Assembly (NCBI GenBank): GCA_943735955.1
Contig: OX030971.1
Span: 3,527,713 to 3,591,712 of the forward strand
Direction of reading: 5' to 3'
Length of the DNA stretch: 64,000 nt
Origin: Piscicola geometra
Lineage: Eukaryota > Annelida > Clitellata > Hirudinida > Piscicolidae
The notes beneath the pieces were generated by a model. It was not told where the DNA came from. It was given only the letters and a program-made list of their open reading frames with translations, and searched no databases. Position 1 is the stretch's first letter. Each line of letters begins with the position of its first letter. Positions 1-15,000 of this stretch are shown here, piece after piece. A program made the translations under genes and the position numbers.

Positions 1-3000
1 ACTACCTCTCCTACTACCACCATCCCAACTACCTCTCCTACTACCACCATCCCAACTACCTCTCCTACTACCACCATCCCAACTATCTCTCCTACCACCA
101 CCATCCCAACTACCTCTCCTACTACCACCATCCCAACTACCTCTCCTACTACCACCATCCCAACTATCTCTCCTACCACCACCATCCCAACTACCTCTCT
201 TACTACCACCATCCCAACTACCTCTCCTACTACCACCCTCCCAACTGCCTCTCCTACTACCACCATCCCAACTACCTCTTCTACTACCACCATCCCAACT
301 ACCTCTCCTACTACCACCATTCTAACTACCTCTTCTACTACCACCATCCCAACTACCACTCCTACTACCACCCTCCCAACTGCCTCTCCTACTACCACCA
401 TCCCAACTACCTCTCCTACTACCACCATCCCAACTACCTCTCCTACTACCACCATCCCAACTACCTCTCCTACTACCACCATCCCAACTACCTCTCCTAC
501 TACCACCATCCCAACTACCTCTCCTACTACCACCATCCCAACTGCCTATCCTACTACCACCATCCCAACTACCTCTCCTACTACCACCATCCCAACTACC
601 TCTCCTACTACCACCATCCCAACTACCTCTCCTACTACCACCATCCCAACTACCTCTCCTACTACCACCCTCCCAACTACCACTCCTACTACCACCATCC
701 CAACTACCTCTCCTACTACCACCATCCCAACTACCTCTCCTACTACCACCATCCCAACTACCTCTCCTACTACCACACCCACAACTACCTCACCTACTAC
801 CACCATCCCAACTACCTCTCCTACTACCACCCTCCCAACTACCTCTCCTACTTCCACCATCCCAACTACCTCTCCTACTACCACCATCCCAACTACCTCT
901 CCTACTACCACCATCCCAACTACCTCTCCTACTACCACCATCCCAACTACCTCTCCTACTACCACCATCCCAACTACCTCTCCTACTACCACCCTCCCAA
1001 CTACCTCACCTACTACCACCATCCCAACTACCTCTCCTACTACCACCCTCCCAACTACCTCTCCTACTTCCACCATCCCAACTACCTCTCCTACTACCAC
1101 CATCCCAACTACCTCTCCTACTACCACCATCCCAACTGTCTCTCCTACTACCACCATCCCAACTGCCTCTTCTACTTCCACCATCCCAACTACCTCTCCT
1201 ACTACCACCATCCCAACTACCTCTTCTACTACCACCATCCCAACTACCTCTCCTACTACCACCATTCTAACTACCTCTTCTACTACCACCATCCCAACTA
1301 CCACTCCTACTACCACCCTCCCAACTGCCTCTCCTACTACCACCATCCCAACTGCCTCTCCTACTACCACCATCCCAACTACCTCTTCTACTACCACCAT
1401 CCCAACTACCTCTCCTACTACCACCATCCTAACTACCTCTCCTACTTCCACCACCCCAACTACCTCTCTTACTACCACCATCCCAACTACCTCTCCTACT
1501 ACCACCCTCCCAACTGCCTCTCCTACTACCACCATCCCAACTACCTCTTCTACTACCACCATCCCAACTACCTCTCCTACTACCACCATTCTAACTACCT
1601 CTTCTACTACCACCATCCCAACTACCACTCCTACTACCACCCTCCCAACTGCCTCTCCTACTACCACCATCCCAACTACCTCTCCTACTACCACCATCCC
1701 AACTACCTCTCCTACTACCACCATCCCAACTACCTCTCCTACTACCACCATCCCAACTACCTCTCCTACTACCACCATCCCAACTACCTCTCCTACTACC
1801 ACCATCCCAACTGCCTATCCTACTACCACCATCCCAACTACCTCTCCTACTACCACCATCCCAACTACCTCTCCTACTACCACCATCCCAACTACCTCTC
1901 CTACTACCACCATCCCAACTACCTCTCCTACTACCACCCTCCCAACTACCACTCCTACTACCACCATCCCAACTACCTCTCCTACTACCACCATCCCAAC
2001 TACCTCTCCTACTACCACCATCCCAACTACCTCTCCTACTACCACCCTCCCAACTACCTCACCTACTACCACCATCCCAACTACCTCTCCTACTACCACC
2101 CTCCCAACTACCTCTCCTACTTCCACCATCCCAACTACCTCTCCTACTACCACCATCCCAACTACCTCTCCTACTACCACCATCCCAACTACCTCTCCTA
2201 CTACCACCATCCCAACTACCTCTCCTACTACCACCATCCCAACTACCTCTCCTACTACCACCCTCCCAACTACCTCACCTACTACCACCCTCCCAACTAC
2301 CTCTCCTACTTCCACCATCCCAACTACCTCTCCTACTACCACCATTCTAACTACCTCTTCTACTACCACCATCCCAACTACCACTCCTACTACCACCCTC
2401 CCAACTGCCTCTCCTACTACCACCATCCCAACTGCCTCTCCTACTACCACCATCCCAACTACCTCTTCTACTACCACCATCCCAACTACCTCTCCTACTA
2501 CCACCATCCTAACTACCTCTCCTACTTCCACCACCCCAACTACCTCTCCTACTACCACCATCCCAACTACCTCTCCTACTACCACCCTCCCAACTGCCTC
2601 TCCTACTACCACCATCCCAACTACCTCTTCTACTACCACCATCCCAACTACCTCTCCTACTACCACCATTCTAACTACCTCTTCTACTACCACCATCCCA
2701 ACTACCACTCCTACTACCACCCTCCCAACTGCCTCTCCTACTACCACTATCCCAACTACCTCTCCTACTACCACCATCCCAACTACCTCTCCTACTACCA
2801 CCATCCCAACTACCTCTCCTACTACCACCATCCCAACTACCTCTCCTACTACCACCATCCCAACTACCTCTCCTACTACCACCATCCCAACTGCCTATCC
2901 TACTACCACCATCCCAACTACCTCTCCTACTACCACCATCCCAACTACCTCTCCTACTACCACCATCCCAACTACCTCTCCTACTACCACCATCCCAACT

Positions 3001-6000
3001 ACCTCTCCTACTACCACCCTCCCAACTACCACTCCTACTACCACCATCCCAACTACCTCTCCTACTACCACCATCCCAACTACCTCTCCTACTACCACCA
3101 TCCCAACTACCTCTCCTACTACCACCCTCCCAACTACCTCACCTACTACCACCATCCCAACTACCTCTCCTACTACCACCCTCCCAACTACCTCTCCTAC
3201 TTCCACCATCCCAACTACCTCTCCTACTACCACCATCCCAACTACCTCTCCTACTACCACCATCCCAACTACCTCTCCTACTACCACCATCCCAACTACC
3301 TCTCCTACTACCACCATCCCAACTACCTCTCCTACTACCACCCTCCCAACTACCTCACCTACTACCACCATCCCAACTACCTCTCCTACTACCACCCTCC
3401 CAACGACCTCTCCTACTTCCACCATCCCAACTACCTCTCCTACTACCACCATCCCAACTACCTCTCCTACTACCACCATCCCAACTGTCTCTCCTACTAC
3501 CACCATCCCAACTGCCTCTTCTACTTCCACCATCCCAACTACCTCTCCTTCTACCACCATCCCAACTGCCTCTTCTACTACCACCATCCCAACTACCTCT
3601 CCTACTACCACCATTCCAACTACCTCTCCTACTACCACCATCCCAACTACCTCTCCTACTACCACCATCCCAACTGCCTCTCCTACTACCACCATCCCAA
3701 CTACCTCTCCTACTACCACCATCCCAACTGCCTCTCCTACTACCACCATCCCAACTACCTCTCCTACTACCACCATCCCAACTACCTCTCCTACTACCAC
3801 CATCCCAACTACCTCTCCTACTACCACCCTCCCAACTACCTCACCTACTACCACCATCCCAACTACCTCTCCTACTACCACCCTCCCAACTACCTCTCCT
3901 ACTACCACCATTCCAACTACTTTTCCTACTACCACCATCCCAACTACCTCTCCTACTACCACCATCCCAACTACTTCTCCTACTACCACCATCCCAACTA
4001 CCTCTCCTACTACCACCATCCCAACTACCTCTCCTACTACCACCATTCCAACTACCTCTCCTACTACCACCATCCCAACTACCTCTCCTACTACCACCAT
4101 CCCAACTGCCTCTCCTACTACCACCATCCCAACTACCTCTCCTACTACCACCATCCCAACTGCCTCTCCTACTACCACCATCCCAACTACCTCTCCTACT
4201 ACCACCATCCCAACTACCTCTCCTACTACCACCATCCCAACTACCTCTCCTACTACCACCCTCCCAACTACCTCACCTACTACCACCATCCCAACTACCT
4301 CTCCTACTACCACCCTCCCAACTACCTCTCCTACTACCACCATTCCAACTACTTTTCCTACTACCACCATCCCAACTACCTCTCCTACTACCACCATCCC
4401 AACTACTTCTCCTACTACCACCATCCCAACTACCTCTCCTACTACCACCATCTTAACTACCTCTCCTACTACCACCATCCCAACTACCTCTCCTACTACC
4501 ACCATCCCAACTACCTCTCCTACTACCACCATCCCAACTACCTCTCCTACTACCACCCTCCCAACTACCTCACCTACTACCACCATCCCAACTACCTCTC
4601 CTACTACCACCCTCCCAACTACCTCTCCTACTTCCACCATCCCAACTACCTCTCCTACTACCACCATCCCAACTACCTCTCCTACTACCACCATCCCAAC
4701 TGTCTCTCCTACTACCACCATCCCAACTGCCTCTTCTACTTCCACCATCCCAACTACCTCTCCTACTACCACCATCCCAACTGCCTCTTCTACTACCACC
4801 ATCCCAACTACCTCTCCTACTACCACCATTCCAACTACCTCTCCTACTACCACCATCCCAACTACCTCTCCTACTACCACCATCCCAACTGCCTCTCCTA
4901 CTACCACCATCCCAACTACTTCTCCTACTACCACCATCCCAACTTCCTCTCCTACTACCACCATCCCAACTACCTCTCCTTCTACCACCATCCCAACTAC
5001 CTCTCCTACTACCACCATCCCAACTACTTCTCCTACTACCACCATCCCAACTGCCTCTCCTACTACCACCATCCCAACTACCTCTCCTACTACCACCATC
5101 CCAACTACCTCTCCTACTACCACCATCCTAACTACCTCTCCTACTTCCACCACCCCAACTACCTCTCCTACTACCACCATCCCAACTACTTCTCCTACTA
5201 CCACCATCCCAACTACCTCTCCTACTACCACCATCCCAACTGCCTCTCCTACCACCACCATCCCAACTACCTCTCCTACTACCACCCTCCCAACTACCTC
5301 ACCTACTACCACCATCCCAACTACCTCTCCTACTACCACCCTCCCAACTACCTCTCCTACTACCACCATTCCAACTACTTTTCCTACTACCACCATCCCA
5401 ACTGTCTCTCCTACTACCACCATCCCAACTGCCTCTTCTACTTCCACCATCCCAACTACCTCTCCTACTACCACCATCCCAACTGCCTCTTCTACTACCA
5501 CCATCCCAACTACCTCTCCTACTACCACCATTCCAACTACCTCTCCTACTACCACCATCCCAACTACCTCTCCTACTACCACCATCCCAACTACTTCTCC
5601 TACTACCACCATCCCAACTACCTCTCCTACTACCACCATCCCAACTACCTCTCCTACTACCACCATCCCAACTACCTCTCCTACTACCACCATCCCAACT
5701 GTCTCTCCTACTACCACCATCCCAACTGCCTCTTCTACTTCCACCATCCCAACTACCTCTCCTACTACCACCATCCCAACTGCCTCTTCTACTACCACCA
5801 TCCCAACTACCTCTCCTACTACCACCATTCCAACTACCTCTCCTACTACCACCATCCCAACTACCTCTCCTACTACCACCATCCCAACTACTTCTCCTAC
5901 TACCACCCTCCCAACTACCTCTCCTACTTCCACCATCCCAACTACCTCTCCTACTACCACCATCCCAACTACCTCTCCTACTACCACCATCCCAACTACC

Positions 6001-9000
6001 TCTCCTACTACCACCATCCCAACTGCCTCTCCTACTACCACCATCCCAACTACCTCTCCTACTACCACCATCCCAACTGCCTCTCCTACTACCACCATCC
6101 CAACTACCTCTCCTACTACCACCATCCCAACTACCTCTCCTACTACCACCATCCCAACTACCTCTCCTACTACCACCCTCCCAACTACCTCACCTACTAC
6201 CACCATTCCAACTACCTCTCCTACTACCACCATCCCAACTACCTCTCCTACTACCACCATCCCAACTGCCTCTCCTACTACCACCATCCCAACTACTTCT
6301 CCTACTACCACCATCCCAACTTCCTCTCCTACTACCACCATCCCAACTACCTCTCCTTCTACCACCATCCCAACTACCTCTCCTACTACCACCATCCCAA
6401 CTACTTCTCCTACTACCACCATCCCAACTGCCTCTCCTACTACCACCATCCCAACTACCTCTCCTACTACCACCATCCCAACTACCTCTCCTACTACCAC
6501 CATCCTAACTACCTCTCCTACTTCCACCACCCCAACTACCTCTCCTACTACCACCATCCCAACTACTTCTCCTACTACCACCATCCCAACTACCTCTCCT
6601 ACTACCACCATCCCAACTGCCTCTCCTACCACCACCATCCCAACTACCCCTCCTACTACCACCCTCCCAACTACCTCACCTACTACCACCATTCCAACTA
6701 CCTCTCCTACTACCACCATCCCAACTACCTCTCCTACTACCACCATCCCAACTGCCTCTCCTACTACCACCATCCCAACTACTTCTCCTACTACCACCAT
6801 CCCAACTTCCTCTCCTACTACCACCATCCCAACTACCTCTCCTTCTACCACCATCCCAACTACCTCTCCTACTACCACCATCCCAACTACTTCTCCTACT
6901 ACCACCATCCCAACTGCCTCTCCTACTACCACCATCCCAACTACCTCTCCTACTACCACCATCCCAACTACCTCTCCTACTACCACCATCCTAACTACCT
7001 CTCCTACTTCCACCACCCCAACTACCTCTCCTACTACCACCATCCCAACTACTTCTCCTACTACCACCATCCCAACTACCTCTCCTACTACCACCATCCC
7101 AACTGCCTCTCCTACCACCACCATCCCAACTACCCCTCCTACTACCACCCTCCCAACTACCTCACCTACTACCACCATCCCAACTACCTCTCCTACTACC
7201 ACCCTCCCAACTACCTCTCCTACTACCACCATTCCAACTACTTTTCCTACTACCACCATCCCAACTACCTCTCCTACTACCACCATCCCAACTACTTCTC
7301 CTACTACCACCATCCCAACTACCTCTCCTACTACCACCATCCCAACTACCTCTCCTACTACCACCATCCCAACTACCTCTCCTACTACCACCATCCCAAC
7401 TACCTCTCCTACTACCACCATCCCAACTACCTCTCCTACTACCACCCTCCCAACTACCTCACCTACTACCACCATCCCAACTACCTCTCCTACTACCACC
7501 CTCCCAACTACCTCTCCTACTTCCACCATCCCAACTACCTCTCCTACTACCACCATCCCAACTACCTCTCCTACTACCACCATCCCAACTGTCTCTCCTA
7601 CTACCACCATCCCAACTGCCTCTTCTACTTCCACCATCCCAACTACCTCTCCTACTACCACCATCCCAACTGCCTCTTCTACTACCACCATCCCAACTAC
7701 CTCTCCTACTACCACCATTCCAACTACCTCTCCTACTACCACCATCCCAACTACCTCTCCTACTACCACCATCCCAACTGCCTCTCCTACTACCACCATC
7801 CCAACTGCCTCTTCTACTACCACCATCCCAACTACCTCTCCTACTACCACCATTCCAACTACCTCTCCTACTACCACCATCCCAACTACCTCTCCTACTA
7901 CCACCATCCCAACTACTTCTCCTACTACCACCATCCCAACTGCCTCTCCTACTACCACCATCCCAACTACCTCTCCTACTACCACCATCCCAACTGCCTC
8001 TCCTACTACCACCATCCCAACTACCTCTCCTACTACCACCATCCCAACTACCTCTCCTACTACCACCATCCCAACTACCTCTCCTACTACCACCCTCCCA
8101 ACTACCTCACCTACTACCACCATTCCAACTACCTCTCCTACTACCACCATCCCAACTACCTCTCCTACTACCACCCTCCCAACTACCACTCCTACTACCA
8201 CCATCCCAACTACCTCTCCTACTACCACCATCCCAACTACCTCTCCTACTACCACCATCCCAACTACCTCTCCTACTACCACCATTCCAACTACCTCTCC
8301 TACTACCACCATCCCAACTACCTCTCCTACTACCACCATCCCAACTACTTCTCCTACTACCACCATCCCAACTACCTCTCCTACTACCACCATCCCAACT
8401 ACCTCTCCTACTACCACCATCCCAACTACCTCTCCTACTACCACCATCCCAACTGTCTCTCCTACTACCACCATCCCAACTGCCTCTTCTACTTCCACCA
8501 TCCCAACTACCTCTCCTACTACCACCATCCCAACTGCCTCTTCTACTACCACCATCCCAACTACCTCTCCTACTACCACCATTCCAACTACCTCTCCTAC
8601 TACCACCATCCCAACTACCTCTCCTACTACCACCATCCCAACTACTTCTCCTACTACCACCCTCCCAACTACCTCTCCTACTTCCACCATCCCAACTACC
8701 TCTCCTACTACCACCATCCCAACTACCTCTCCTACTACCACCATCCCAACTACCTCTCCTACTACCACCATCCCAACTGCCTCTCCTACTACCACCATCC
8801 CAACTACCTCTCCTACTACCACCATCCCAACTGCCTCTCCTACTACCACCATCCCAACTACCTCTCCTACTACCACCATCCCAACTACCTCTCCTACTAC
8901 CACCATCCCAACTACCTCTCCTACTACCACCCTCCCAACTACCTCACCTACTACCACCATTCCAACTACCTCTCCTACTACCACCATCCCAACTACCTCT

Positions 9001-12000
9001 CCTACTACCACCATCCCAACTGCCTCTCCTACTACCACCATCCCAACTACTTCTCCTACTACCACCATCCCAACTTCCTCTCCTACTACCACCATCCCAA
9101 CTACCTCTCCTTCTACCACCATCCCAACTACCTCTCCTACTACCACCATCCCAACTACTTCTCCTACTACCACCATCCCAACTGCCTCTCCTACTACCAC
9201 CATCCCAACTACCTCTCCTACTACCACCATCCCAACTACCTCTCCTACTACCACCATCCTAACTACCTCTCCTACTTCCACCACCCCAACTACCTCTCCT
9301 ACTACCACCATCCCAACTACTTCTCCTACTACCACCATCCCAACTACCTCTCCTACTACCACCATCCCAACTGCCTCTCCTACCACCACCATCCCAACTA
9401 CCCCTCCTACTACCACCCTCCCAACTACCTCACCTACTACCACCATTCCAACTACCTCTCCTACTACCACCATCCCAACTACCTCTCCTACTACCACCAT
9501 CCCAACTACCTCTCCTACTACCACCCTCCCAACTACCTCACCTACTACCACCATTTCAACTACCTCTCCTACTACCACCATCCCAACTACCTCTCCTACT
9601 ACCACCCTCCCAACTACCACTCCTACTACCACCATCCCAACTACCTCTCCTACTACCACCATCCCAACTACCTCTCCTACTACCACCATCCCAACTACCT
9701 CTCCTACTACCACCATTCCAACTACCTCTCCTACTACCACCATCCCAACTACCTCTCCTACTACCACCATCCCAACTACTTCTCCTACTACCACCATCCC
9801 AACTACCTCTCCTACTACCACCATCCCAACTACCTCTCCTACTACCACCATCCCAACTACCTCTCCTACTACCACCATCCCAACTGTCTCTCCTACTACC
9901 ACCATCCCAACTGCCTCTTCTACTTCCACCATCCCAACTACCTCTCCTACTACCACCATCCCAACTGCCTCTTCTACTACCACCATCCCAACTACCTCTC
10001 CTACTACCACCATTCCAACTACCTCTCCTACTACCACCATCCCAACTACCTCTCCTACTACCACCATCCCAACTACTTCTCCTACTACCACCCTCCCAAC
10101 TACCTCTCCTACTTCCACCATCCCAACTACCTCTCCTACTACCACCATCCCAACTACCTCTCCTACTACCACCATCCCAACTACCTCTCCTACTACCACC
10201 ATCCCAACTGCCTCTCCTACTACCACCATCCCAACTACCTCTCCTACTACCACCATCCCAACTGCCTCTCCTACTACCACCATCCCAACTACCTCTCCTA
10301 CTACCACCATCCCAACTACCTCTCCTACTACCACCATCCCAACTACCTCTCCTACTACCACCCTCCCAACTACCTCACCTACTACCACCATTCCAACTAC
10401 CTCTCCTACTACCACCATCCCAACTACCTCTCCTACTACCACCATCCCAACTGCCTCTCCTACTACCACCATCCCAACTACTTCTCCTACTACCACCATC
10501 CCAACTTCCTCTCCTACTACCACCATCCCAACTACCTCTCCTTCTACCACCATCCCAACTACCTCTCCTACTACCACCATCCCAACTACTTCTCCTACTA
10601 CCACCATCCCAACTGCCTCTCCTACTACCACCATCCCAACTACCTCTCCTACTACCACCATCCCAACTACCTCTCCTACTACCACCATCCTAACTACCTC
10701 TCCTACTTCCACCACCCCAACTACCTCTCCTACTACCACCATCCCAACTACTTCTCCTACTACCACCATCCCAACTACCTCTCCTACTACCACCATCCCA
10801 ACTGCCTCTCCTACCACCACCATCCCAACTACCCCTCCTACTACCACCCTCCCAACTACCTCACCTACTACCACCATTCCAACTACCTCTCCTACTACCA
10901 CCATCCCAACTACCTCTCCTACTACCACCATCCCAACTGCCTCTCCTACTACCACCATCCCAACTACTTCTCCTACTACCACCATCCCAACTTCCTCTCC
11001 TACTACCACCATCCCAACTACCTCTCCTTCTACCACCATCCCAACTACCTCTCCTACTACCACCATCCCAACTACTTCTCCTACTACCACCATCCCAACT
11101 GCCTCTCCTACTACCACCATCCCAACTACCTCTCCTACTACCACCATCCCAACTACCTCTCCTACTACCACCATCCTAACTACCTCTCCTACTTCCACCA
11201 CCCCAACTACCTCTCCTACTACCACCATCCCAACTACTTCTCCTACTACCACCATCCCAACTACCTCTCCTACTACCACCATCCCAACTGCCTCTCCTAC
11301 CACCACCATCCCAACTACCCCTCCTACTACCACCCTCCCAACTACCTCACCTACTACCACCATCCCAACTACCTCTCCTACTACCACCCTCCCAACTACC
11401 TCTCCTACTACCACCATTCCAACTACTTTTCCTACTACCACCATCCCAACTACCTCTCCTACTACCACCATCCCAACTACTTCTCCTACTACCACCATCC
11501 CAACTACCTCTCCTACTACCACCATCCCAACTACCTCTCCTACTACCACCATCCCAACTACCTCTCCTACTACCACCATCCCAACTACCTCTCCTACTAC
11601 CACCATCCCAACTACCTCTCCTACTACCACCCTCCCAACTACCTCACCTACTACCACCATCCCAACTACCTCTCCTACTACCACCCTCCCAACTACCTCT
11701 CCTACTTCCACCATCCCAACTACCTCTCCTACTACCACCATCCCAACTACCTCTCCTACTACCACCATCCCAACTGTCTCTCCTACTACCACCATCCCAA
11801 CTGCCTCTTCTACTTCCACCATCCCAACTACCTCTCCTACTACCACCATCCCAACTGCCTCTTCTACTACCACCATCCCAACTACCTCTCCTACTACCAC
11901 CATTCCAACTACCTCTCCTACTACCACCATCCCAACTACCTCTCCTACTACCACCATCCCAACTGCCTCTCCTACTACCACCATCCCAACTACTTCTCCT

Positions 12001-15000
12001 ACTACCACCATCCCAACTTCCTCTCCTACTACCACCATCCCAAATACCTCTCCTTCTACCACCATCCCAACTACCTCTCCTACTACCACCATCCCAACTA
12101 CTTCTCCTACTACCACCATCCCAACTGCCTCTCCTACTACCACCATCCCAACTACCTCTCCTACTACCACCATCCCAACTACCTCTCCTACTACCACCAT
12201 CCTAACTACCTCTCCTACTTCCACCACCCCAACTACCTCTCCTACTACCACCATCCCAACTACTTCTCCTACTACCACCATCCCAACTACCTCTCCTACT
12301 ACCACCATCCCAACTGCCTCTCCTACCACCACCATCCCAACTACCTCTCTTACTACCACCATCTCAACTACCTCTCCTACTACCACCATCCCAACTACCT
12401 CTCCTACTACCACCCTCCCAACTACCACTCCTACTACCACCATCCCAACTGCCTCTCCTACTTCCACCATCCCAACTACCTCTCCTACTACCACCATCCC
12501 AACTACCACTCCTACTACCACCATCCCAACTACCTCTCCTACTACCACCATTCCAACTGCCTCTCCTACTACCACCATCCCAACTACCTCTCCTACTACC
12601 ACCCTCCCAACTGCCTCTCCTACTACCACCATCCCAACTACCTCTCCTACTACCACCATCCCAACTGCCTCTTCTACTACCACCATCCCAACTACCTCTC
12701 CTACTACCACCATCCCAACTACCTCTCCTACTACCACCATCCCAACTACCTCTCCTACTACCACCATCCCAACTACCTCTCCTACTACCACCCTCCCAAC
12801 TGCCTCTCCTACTACCACCATCCCAACTACCTCTCCTACTACCACCATCCCAACTGCCTCTCCTACTACCACCATCCCAACTACCTCTCCTACTACCACC
12901 ATCCCAACTGCCTCTCCTACTACCACCATCCCAACTACCTCTTCTACCACCATCCCAACTACCTCTCCTACTACCACCATCCCAACTACCTCTCCTACTA
13001 CCACCATCCCAACTACCTCACCTACTACCACCATCCCAACTACCTCTCCTACTACCACCCTCCCAACTACCTCTCCTACTACCACCATTCCAACTACTTT
13101 TCCTACTACCACCATCCCAACTACCTCTCCTACTACCACCATCCCAACTACTTCTCCTACTACCACCATCCCAACTACCTTTCCTTCTACCACCATCCCA
13201 ACTACCTCTCCTACTACCACCATCCCAACTACTTCTCCTACTACCACCATCCCAACTGCCTCTCCTACTACCACCATCCCAACTACCTCTCCTACTACCA
13301 CCATCCCAACTGCCTCTCCTACCACCACCATCTCAACTACCTCTCCTACTACCACCATCCCAACTACCTCTCCTACTACCACCATCCTAACTACCTCTCC
13401 TACTTCCACCACCCCAACTACCTCTCCTACTACCACCATCCCAACTACTTCTCCTACTACCACCATCCCAACTACCTCTCCTACTACCACCATCCCAACT
13501 GCCTCTCCTACCACCACCATCCCAACTACCCCTCCTACTACCACCCTCCCAACTACCTCTCCTACTACCACCATCCCAACTGTCTCTCCTACTACCACCA
13601 TCCCAACTGCCTCTTCTACTTCCACCATCCCAACTACCTCTCCTACTACCACCATCCCAACTACCTCTCCTACTACCACCATCCCAACTGCCTCTTCTAC
13701 TACCACCATCCCAACTACCTCTCCTACTACCACCATCCCAACTACCTCTCCTACTACCACCATCCCAACTACCTCTCCTACTACCACCATCCCAACTACC
13801 TCTCCTACTACCACCCTCCCAACTGCCTCTCCTACTACCACCATCCCAACTACCTCTCCTACTACCACCATCCCAACTGCCTCTCCTACTACCACCATCC
13901 CAACTACTTCTCCTACTACCACCATCCCAACTACCTCTCCTACTACCACCATCCCAACTACCTCTCCTACTACCACCATCCCAACTACCTCTCCTACTAC
14001 CACCATCCCAACTACCTCTCCTACTACCACCATCCCAACTACCTCTCCTACTACCACCCTCCCAACTACCTCACCTACTACCACCATCCCAACTACCTCT
14101 CCTACTACCACCCTCCCAACTACCTCTCCTACTTCCACCATCCCATCTACCTCTCCTACTACCACCATCCCAACTACCTCTCCTACTACCACCATCCCAA
14201 CTGTCTCTCCTACTACCACCATCCCAACTGCCTCTTCTACTTCCACCATCCCAACTGCCTCTCCTACTACCACCATCCCAACTACTTCTCCTACTACCAC
14301 CATCCCAACTACCTCTCCTACTACCACCATCCCAACTACCTCTCCTACTACCACCATCCCAACTACCTCTCCTACTACCACCATCCCAACTACCTCTCCT
14401 ACTACCACCATCCCAACTACCTCTCCTACTACCACCATCCCAACTGCCTATCCTACTACCACCATCCCAACTACCTCTCCTACTATCACCATCCCAACTA
14501 CCTCTCCTACTACCACCATCCCAACTACCTCTCCTACTACCACCATCCCAACTACCTCTCCTACTACCACCCTCCCAACTACCACTCCTACTACCACCAT
14601 CCCAACTACCTCTCCTACTACCACCATCCCAACTACCTCTCCTACTACCACCATCCCAACTACCTCTCCTACTACCACCCTCCCAACTACCTCACCTACT
14701 ACCACCATCCCAACTACCTCTCCTACTACCACCCTCCCAACTACCTCTCCTACTTCCACCATCCCAACTACCTCTCCTACTACCACCATCCCAACTACCT
14801 CTCCTACTACCACCATCCCAACTACCTCTCCTACTACCACCATCCCAACTACCTCTCCTACTACCACCATCCCAACTACCTCTCCTACTACCACCCTCCC
14901 AACTACCTCACCTACTACCACCATCCCAACTACCTCACCTACTACCACCATCCCAACTACCTCTCCTACTACCACCCTCCCAACTACCTCTCCTACTTCC

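Noticed and set aside
2895..14438. A minus-strand open frame of 3,847 codons of MVVVGEVVG repeats as a giant V/G-rich protein
   Set aside because: It is a reading of the 27-bp array, is interrupted by TAG in the same variant elsewhere, lies opposite a HACD3 intron, and five frames of the array are open by composition.
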